From: Comamonadaceae bacterium
GTDB lineage: Bacteria > Pseudomonadota > Gammaproteobacteria > Burkholderiales > Burkholderiaceae_C
Length of the DNA: 64,000 nt
NCBI GenBank assembly: GCA_027485235.1
Contig: JAIXRJ010000046.1
Coordinates: forward strand, 310,001 to 374,000
Direction of reading: 5' to 3'
The first letter of the stretch is position 1. Each line of letters starts with the position of its first letter. The translations under genes and the position numbers were made by a program. The notes under the pieces are model-generated. The model did not search any database and had not been told where the DNA came from. It saw only the letters and a list, made by a program, of their open reading frames with translations. This document shows, in pieces, positions 59,160 through 64,000 of this stretch.

Positions 59160-61493
59160 TCAAGGGCTTGTTACCACCAATGCTTTGGACAAGCGAAGGG
59201 CATTGAGCACGACCAGCAAAGAGCTCAAGGCCATTCCCAAACCCGCTGCCCAAGCAGGCAAATAGCCCAACGCAGCCAAAGGGATACAAGCGGCGTTGTA
59301 CAGAGCTGCCCACACCAGGTTCTGTTTGACGATGCGCAATGTTTGGCGACTGCGCAAAAGGGTCGGTACCAACAAGGACAATGGCCCCCCCATCAAGACG
59401 AAATCGGCCTTGGATTGCGCCAATGGCAAGGCCTGCCCCAGTGCGAAAGACACGTCCGCGCCCGCCAACACCGGCCCGTCGTTCAAGCCATCGCCCACCA
59501 TGGCCACGCGATGGCCTTGGGCCTGCCACGCTTGGACCGCATCCAATTTATCCATGGGGCTGCAGGCACCCCGGGCATCGTCAATACCCACCCAAGAAGC
59601 CACTTGGGTGACGGCGCTTTGCGCATCACCCGAGAGCACCTTGAGCTGCAAACCCAGTTGCTTGAGCTGTGCGACCACCGCTCTCGCCTCTGGCCGAACT
59701 TCCTCCGCCAGCTCAAACGTAGCGATCCAACCGGCATCATCGGCCAAACTCACCTGCAAATGTGCGCCTGCATAAACGGGTGCCCTGCAATAAGCACTTG
59801 AGCCCAAACGCACTTTCATGGCTTGCCCCCCTAGAGATAACACCCCGGATACGCCCTGCCCCGCCTGCTCTGTCACAAATTGGGCAGTTGCAGACTCCAG
59901 GGCCGACAAACAGCCTATTGCCAATGCGCATCGGCGCGCTTGTGACCAAAGGGTCCGAGAAACCGGGTGCAAGGAGTGGCGTGCCAAAGTGGCGGCCCAC
60001 TGCAACGCTTGTTCGGGTGTCACGCCTTCGCGGGTGTGAATGCGCACGACTTCGAACGCATCGAGGGTCAACGTGCCTGTTTTGTCAAACACCACGGTGT
60101 CGATCGACGACAGATTTTGCAAAGCCTCGAGACGGCGCACCAACACCCCACTGCGCGCCAATGCCCCAGCACAAGCCAACATGGCTGCAGGCGTGGCCAA
60201 AGACAAAGCGCAGGGACAGGTCACGATCAAGACAGCCACAGCCACCATCACGGCGTGTGCAGGATCGGACGGCCACCAGTAAATGGCCGAAAGCAAAGAG
60301 GCCAGCAAGACGGCGACCAAAAAGGTCTTGGCCCATCGGTCCACCAGCAAGGCCATCGCAGGCTTGGAAAAGGAAGCCGTTTCCATCAAAGACACGATCT
60401 GGGCATAGCGGGTCGAGGCCCCCACTTGTTCGATCTGTACCTCGATCCTGCCACTCAGGTTGTGACTGCCTGCAATCACACGATCGCCCGCTTGCCGCGA
60501 AAGGGGGATCGACTCCCCCGTGAGCAAGGCTTCATCGACCTGTGTTTGCCCTGCAAGCACCAAGCCATCACCCGCCAATGCTTCACCGGGCAAGACCTCG
60601 ATCACATCGCCGACAGCCAGACGGCGAATCGAGATCGCCTCCCATTGCCCATCCGGCATGCGCTTACGCACGTTGTCGGGCAGACGGTTGAGCACGGCCT
60701 CCAGAGCACCTGCCGTGCGGTCACGCATGCGCAACTCCAGCCAACGGCCCATCAGCAAAAAGAAAACAAACATGGTCAGCGAGTCGAAATAAACCTCGGC
60801 ACCCAAAGACCCGGTGGGCTCAAAGGTACCGATGCTGCTGACCACAAAAGTGACCGTCATGCCCAAAGCCACGGGCAAATCCATGCTCAATTGCCGCTGG
60901 CTCAAATCGCGCCAAGCGCTGCGCAAAAAAGGAGTGCACGAGAAGAAGACCACCGGCAATGACAAGACCCATGAGGCCCAGCGCAACAGATGCACCATCT
61001 CGTCTGAGATGCCGCCCGGCTCCGTCAGATAGACCGGCGTGGCGTACATCATCACTTGCATCATGCACAGCGCGGCCACGGCCAAGCGCCAGCCCATGCG
61101 CCGACCTTCTTGGCGGCGTCTTTCATGGGCGTGCGCGTCATTGGCGGGAATGGCCTTGTAGCCAAAGCGCTCCACAGAATTCATCCACTCGGATGGCCGG
61201 GTCACATCCGGCGACCACACAATGCGCCCGCGGTGGCTGGCAGCACTGATTTGCACAGAATGGACGCCCGGAACGGAACGCAGGGCATCCTCCAAAGTGA
61301 TGGCACAGGCGTTGCAATGCATGCCCTCGAACACCACACTGGAACTCCAACAACCCGACAGACCCTTTTCCACAAGGCTGAATGCGGCCCACTCCTGCGG
61401 ATCGTCCAGCAACTTCAGACGCTGCTCTCCGTCCACGACATCCCGATGTGCCATGGCGACAGACGGGGACGGCAAAACACGGGCTTGGGTCAT
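59160..61493 (-). CDS. ccoI: Copper-translocating P-type ATPase CcoI (FixI)
   Basis: A 777-residue P1B-type ATPase, start ATG 61493. The metal-binding domain has GMHCNAC (Cys60, Cys63). The ion-binding membrane motif is TCPCALSLATP, the phosphorylated Asp is in DKTGT, the HP locus is ARHSLHPVSRTL, and the actuator has LTGESIPLSRQ and the nucleotide domain GDGLNDGPVLAGA. CcoI delivers copper across the membrane for the binuclear centre of CcoN. It heads the cco locus, with a divergent FNR box 35 bp upstream. Confidence 0.93.
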   Translation of the reverse strand: MTQARVLPSPSVAMAHRDVVDGEQRLKLLDDPQEWAAFSLVEKGLSGCWSSSVVFEGMHCNACAITLEDALRSVPGVHSVQISAASHRGRIVWSPDVTRPSEWMNSVERFGYKAIPANDAHAHERRRQEGRRMGWRLAVAALCMMQVMMYATPVYLTEPGGISDEMVHLLRWASWVLSLPVVFFSCTPFLRSAWRDLSQRQLSMDLPVALGMTVTFVVSSIGTFEPTGSLGAEVYFDSLTMFVFFLLMGRWLELRMRDRTAGALEAVLNRLPDNVRKRMPDGQWEAISIRRLAVGDVIEVLPGEALAGDGLVLAGQTQVDEALLTGESIPLSRQAGDRVIAGSHNLSGRIEVQIEQVGASTRYAQIVSLMETASFSKPAMALLVDRWAKTFLVAVLLASLLSAIYWWPSDPAHAVMVAVAVLIVTCPCALSLATPAAMLACAGALARSGVLVRRLEALQNLSSIDTVVFDKTGTLTLDAFEVVRIHTREGVTPEQALQWAATLARHSLHPVSRTLWSQARRCALAIGCLSALESATAQFVTEQAGQGVSGVLSLGGQAMKVRLGSSAYCRAPVYAGAHLQVSLADDAGWIATFELAEEVRPEARAVVAQLKQLGLQLKVLSGDAQSAVTQVASWVGIDDARGACSPMDKLDAVQAWQAQGHRVAMVGDGLNDGPVLAGADVSFALGQALPLAQSKADFVLMGGPLSLLVPTLLRSRQTLRIVKQNLVWAALYNAACIPLAALGYLPAWAAGLGMALSSLLVVLNALRLSKALVVTSP

Positions 61494-61527
61494 GTCTGAA
61501 CGATAAGACAAGGGCCAGACACAAAGC

Positions 61528-61541
61528 TTGACGCACATCAA
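61528..61541. promoter_or_regulatory. FNR box between ccoI and universal stress protein gene
   Basis: TTGAC-GCAC-ATCAA matches the FNR consensus with one change. It is 35 bp upstream of ccoI (minus) and 59 bp upstream of the UspA-like start (plus), so one bound FNR dimer could serve either or both divergent promoters. Confidence 0.8.
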
Positions 61542-61599
61542 AAAGAGGGGCGGCCTCAAGAATTAAGCTGAAGTTTTCAACGACACTCAGGAGCACCTT

Positions 61600-62043
61600 A
61601 TGTACAAAATTGTCCTTGTGGCCACCGATGGCTCCACCCTCTCGAAAAAAGCCGTGACCCACGCGACAGCCTTGGCGGCTTCCTGCGGTGCCGAAATGGT
61701 TGCTCTCAAAGTGGTCCCTCGTTATCCACAAGCCTACTTTGAAGGGAGCATTCCTTTGTCGGTCCCAGAAATTGCCCGTGTCGAGGGGCAATGGACCGAA
61801 GCGGCCAAGGCCGCCCTGGACACGGTGCAAAAAACCGCCCATGCCAAAGGCGTGGTCACCAAAACCGTCACCGTCAAATCCGACGTGGTCTCAGACGCCA
61901 TCATTGCCACAGCCAAAAAATACAAGGCCGACCTGATCGTGATGGCCTCGCACGGCCGAAAAGGTATCAAGCGGCTGCTCTTGGGCAGCGAAACGCAACA
62001 AGTGCTCACGCACTCGCACATCCCTGTGCTGGTCTTGCGCTGA
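61600..62043 (+). CDS. Universal stress protein (UspA family)
   Basis: A 147-residue UspA fold protein. MYKIVLVATDGSTLSKKAVTHA is the family start, and the ATP-binding motif GRKGIKRLLLGSETQQV (G-x2-G-x9-GS) is present at the C-terminus, followed by SHIPVLVLR. Such proteins are induced by oxygen limitation and other stresses, and FNR/ANR-type regulators often control them. A predicted FNR box 59 bp upstream and its divergence from ccoI support low-oxygen induction here. Confidence 0.9.
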   Translation: MYKIVLVATDGSTLSKKAVTHATALAASCGAEMVALKVVPRYPQAYFEGSIPLSVPEIARVEGQWTEAAKAALDTVQKTAHAKGVVTKTVTVKSDVVSDAIIATAKKYKADLIVMASHGRKGIKRLLLGSETQQVLTHSHIPVLVLR

Positions 62044-62461
62044 CCTCGAGTCAAGCCGCTCCAGACTTTTGAGCATCCGTGGTCGCTCCAGGCTGAGGCG
62101 CGCAATGATCTCCAACATCAGGAACGATCTTCATTTTGAAAACATCTCTTTTCTCAATCGTCCATCAGATGCAGGCGATGAACCAGGCACTGAAATGCGC
62201 ACTGACGCTGTGCTTGTTCAGTCTGAGCTTCAGTTGATGAATTTCAATGCGCCCGGCCTCTGAAAAACCCAAGCGGGTCTGGCCGTCTCTGGAGGAAGAG
62301 CCCTGTGACAACAAATTGAAGGTCATCAACCCAAAAAGTGCCGAGCAAGCCGCAGAGCACCTCCAGCGCGGCCATGAAAAAATGCACACCCGAAAAGTGA
62401 AGCATTTTTTGACCAAAAAAGACCGCCATCGGCGGTCTTTGAATGGCAGGCTTCGGCCTCC
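62044..62461. other. Intergenic stretch with only doubtful small frames
   Basis: Between the stress protein gene and the acyl-CoA synthetase gene are 418 bp. Two overlapping plus-strand frames exist, one from 62104 ending at 62263 and one from 62247 to 62486. The second runs through the terminator of the minus-strand synthetase gene and into its end, so it is unlikely as it stands. Neither shows similarity I recognise; both have an AT-richer, Lys/Asn-rich composition than the neighbours. I cannot exclude a small expressed protein or decayed gene. Confidence 0.4.
62411..62440 (-). terminator. Rho-independent terminator of the malonyl-CoA synthetase gene
   Basis: GACCGCC (62421-62427) pairs with GGCGGTC (62431-62437) around a 3-nt loop; on the minus strand the stem is followed by TTTTTT (62415-62420). 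It lies 24 bp after the synthetase stop. On the plus strand only TTT follows, so it works mainly for the minus-strand gene. Confidence 0.85.
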
Positions 62462-64000
62462 TCAAGCAAACAATTCCCTGTATTGATCTCGCAGCAAATT
62501 CTTTTGCACCTTGCTCATGGTGTTGCGCGGCAGTTCGGTCACGACAAAACATTTTTTCGGGATCTTGAAATTGGCCAACTTGGCTTTCAACGCCGCAATG
62601 ATGGCCTCGGCATGGAGCGCAACGCCAGCTTTTGCAATCACCACGGCCACACCAACCTCCCCAAAGTCCGGATGCGGTACACCCACCACAGCGCTTTCGG
62701 CCACACCAGGCATCTCGTTGATGTAGCCCTCGATCTCGGCCGGATAAACGTTGTAACCGCCACTGATGATCAGGTCTTTGCTGCGGCCCACGATGGTCAC
62801 ATAACCGCGTTGATCCACCTTGCCCACATCGCCCGTCTTGAAGTACCCATCCGAGGTGAACTCTTCAGCGGTCTTGTCCGGCATGCGCCAGTAGCCCTTG
62901 AACACGTTGGGGCCCTTGACTTCAATGCCGCCGATTTCACCCGTCGGCAAATCCTGGCCATCCTCACCACGCACGCGCAGCAAAACACCCGGCAAGGGAA
63001 AGCCCACCGTGCCGCCCCGGCGCTCGGACTGCTGGCCATAGCGCATGTCAGGTGCATAGGGGTTGGAGGTGAGCATGGCGGTCTCGCTCATGCCGTAGCG
63101 CTCCAGGATGGTCTGACCGGTCAGCGCCTGCCATTGGTCGAAGGTCTCGATCAGCAAAGGCGCTGAACCAGCCACGAACAAGCGCATGTTTTTCACCGCC
63201 GCCTTGCTCAAGCTGGGTTCGGCCAACATGCGCACATACAGGGTCGGCACCCCCATGAACACCGTGGCCTGGCGCATGTGTGCGATGGCACGCTTGGGAT
63301 CGAACTTGGACAGCCAAATCATTTTGCTGCCATTGATCAAGGCGCCATGGATGGCCACAAACAAGCCGTGCACATGGAAAATCGGCAAGGCATGGATCAG
63401 CACATCCCCACGCCCTTCGGGTCCGCCTTTCTTTGTCCAGCCCCAATAATCCCTCAGCGCGAGCGCGTTGCTGAGCATGTTGCCGTGCGTGAGCATGGCA
63501 CCCTTGCTGCGTCCGGTGGTGCCACTGGTGTAAAGGATGGCCGCCAGGTCATCGGCCTGGCGGGGCACCGCTGGGTGCAGATCGCTGTGGCTCGCAGCGC
63601 GGTCGAGCAAACTGCCCGTCCGGTCATCGTTCAGGGTGAAAACATGCTGGGTGCCGGCTTTGAAAGCGATTTTGCTGACCCAACCGAAATTGGCAGCACT
63701 GCAGACCACCACGGCAGGCTCGGCATTGCCGATGAAGTACCCGATCTCGGCGCTTTGGTAGGCCGTGTTCAAAGGCAAAAACACATAGCCGGCGCGCAGT
63801 GTGGCCAGGTACAACATCATCGCTTCGACCGATTTTTCGACTTGCACCGCCACCCGACTGCCATCGGGCAAATCGAGTGACTTGAGCAAGTTGGCCATCA
63901 TGGCCGTGGCGCGGTCCAGGTCGTCCCAGCTGTAATGCAGGCCCTCGTCAGTCTCAACGGCTGTGGCTTGGAGGTCAGTCGGGAATGCGGCACGCAGGGC
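62462..64000 (-). CDS. matB: Malonyl-CoA synthetase-like AMP-binding enzyme (5' end outside window)
   Basis: The frame is open to the window end, so the N-terminus is missing; about 512 residues are visible. The AMP-binding P-loop is YTSGTTGRSKGAMLTHGN, followed by HALPIFHVHGLFVA, ERYGMSET and YFKTGDVG, with the C-terminal catalytic Lys in NTMSKVQKNLLRDQY. HGLFVAIHGAL and the short C-terminal KVQKNLL are typical of MatB-type malonate:CoA ligases, which make malonyl-CoA (or methylmalonyl-CoA). The substrate is a family-based inference. A terminator follows. Confidence 0.85.
   Translation of the reverse strand, partial: ALRAAFPTDLQATAVETDEGLHYSWDDLDRATAMMANLLKSLDLPDGSRVAVQVEKSVEAMMLYLATLRAGYVFLPLNTAYQSAEIGYFIGNAEPAVVVCSAANFGWVSKIAFKAGTQHVFTLNDDRTGSLLDRAASHSDLHPAVPRQADDLAAILYTSGTTGRSKGAMLTHGNMLSNALALRDYWGWTKKGGPEGRGDVLIHALPIFHVHGLFVAIHGALINGSKMIWLSKFDPKRAIAHMRQATVFMGVPTLYVRMLAEPSLSKAAVKNMRLFVAGSAPLLIETFDQWQALTGQTILERYGMSETAMLTSNPYAPDMRYGQQSERRGGTVGFPLPGVLLRVRGEDGQDLPTGEIGGIEVKGPNVFKGYWRMPDKTAEEFTSDGYFKTGDVGKVDQRGYVTIVGRSKDLIISGGYNVYPAEIEGYINEMPGVAESAVVGVPHPDFGEVGVAVVIAKAGVALHAEAIIAALKAKLANFKIPKKCFVVTELPRNTMSKVQKNLLRDQYRELFA

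Noticed and set aside
62247..62486. 79-codon plus-strand frame as a gene
   Set aside because: Its end runs through the synthetase terminator and into the synthetase gene; no similarity recognised.
1..64000. Prophage, insertion sequence, integrase, toxin-antitoxin or CRISPR array
   Set aside because: I found no transposase, integrase or spacer-repeat pattern; the only repeats seen are short palindromes and one triple decamer.

Overview
The window looks like chromosomal DNA of a freshwater or soil betaproteobacterium, most likely Burkholderiales, family Comamonadaceae (a Limnohabitans/Rhodoferax/Acidovorax-like organism). The evidence is three Bug-type receptors of tripartite tricarboxylate transporters, a lipoyl domain fused to the dihydrolipoyl dehydrogenase, a zapA-6S RNA neighbourhood, a 3-hydroxybutyrate dehydrogenase, a cbb3 oxidase cluster next to an FNR gene, and uniformly GC-rich, housekeeping-like coding. 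I see no prophage, insertion sequence, CRISPR array or rRNA. The assignment is by gene content and family knowledge, not by a database search.

Positions 1-15000 are the accessory, catabolic part. The C-terminal part of a xanthine-dehydrogenase-type molybdenum hydroxylase is followed by a ModA-like binding protein without signal peptide. A tight eight-gene minus-strand operon (7572 down to 2160) follows: Bug receptor, TauD/TfdA dioxygenase, carboxymuconolactone-decarboxylase-like protein, YciI, Dabb and NTF2-like small proteins, a second Bug receptor and a RutE-like nitroreductase. A divergent alpha/beta hydrolase lies upstream. This is the best candidate for an undescribed pathway in the window. 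Then come an unrecognised protein (8805-9692), a Tat-exported PhoX-type phosphatase, a class II aldolase, NnrU and a third Bug receptor.

Positions 15000-43500 are mainly core metabolism: pyruvate dehydrogenase aceE-aceF-lpdA (minus), a divergent FixL/FixJ-like two-component pair, folD, oligopeptidase A, tRNA-Val(GAC), relA with an upstream hydrolase, 3-hydroxybutyrate dehydrogenase, an OmpR/EnvZ-like pair, ispD-ispF, mfd, serB, and a DUF3820/hydrolase/aminotransferase run facing nth.

Positions 43600-49700 hold a cobalamin-riboswitch-controlled uptake operon (TonB receptor, a cytoplasmic-looking binding protein, BtuF-, BtuC- and BtuD-like proteins, and a glutaredoxin-like protein). Positions 49750-53600 hold a small coiled-coil gene, zapA, 6S RNA, two TauE/SafE-type membrane proteins, a decayed SIMPL/DUF541 gene and fnr.

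Positions 53600-61600 are the cbb3 oxidase locus ccoI-ccoS-ccoN-ccoO-ccoQ-ccoP-ccoG-fixH plus one small membrane protein. The two short genes ccoQ (46 aa) and ccoS (45 aa) were read directly from the sequence. FNR-type palindromes sit before ccoN, between ccoI and a universal stress protein gene, and (weaker) before fnr, so oxygen-responsive control of the whole block is likely. The window ends inside a malonyl-CoA-synthetase-like gene.
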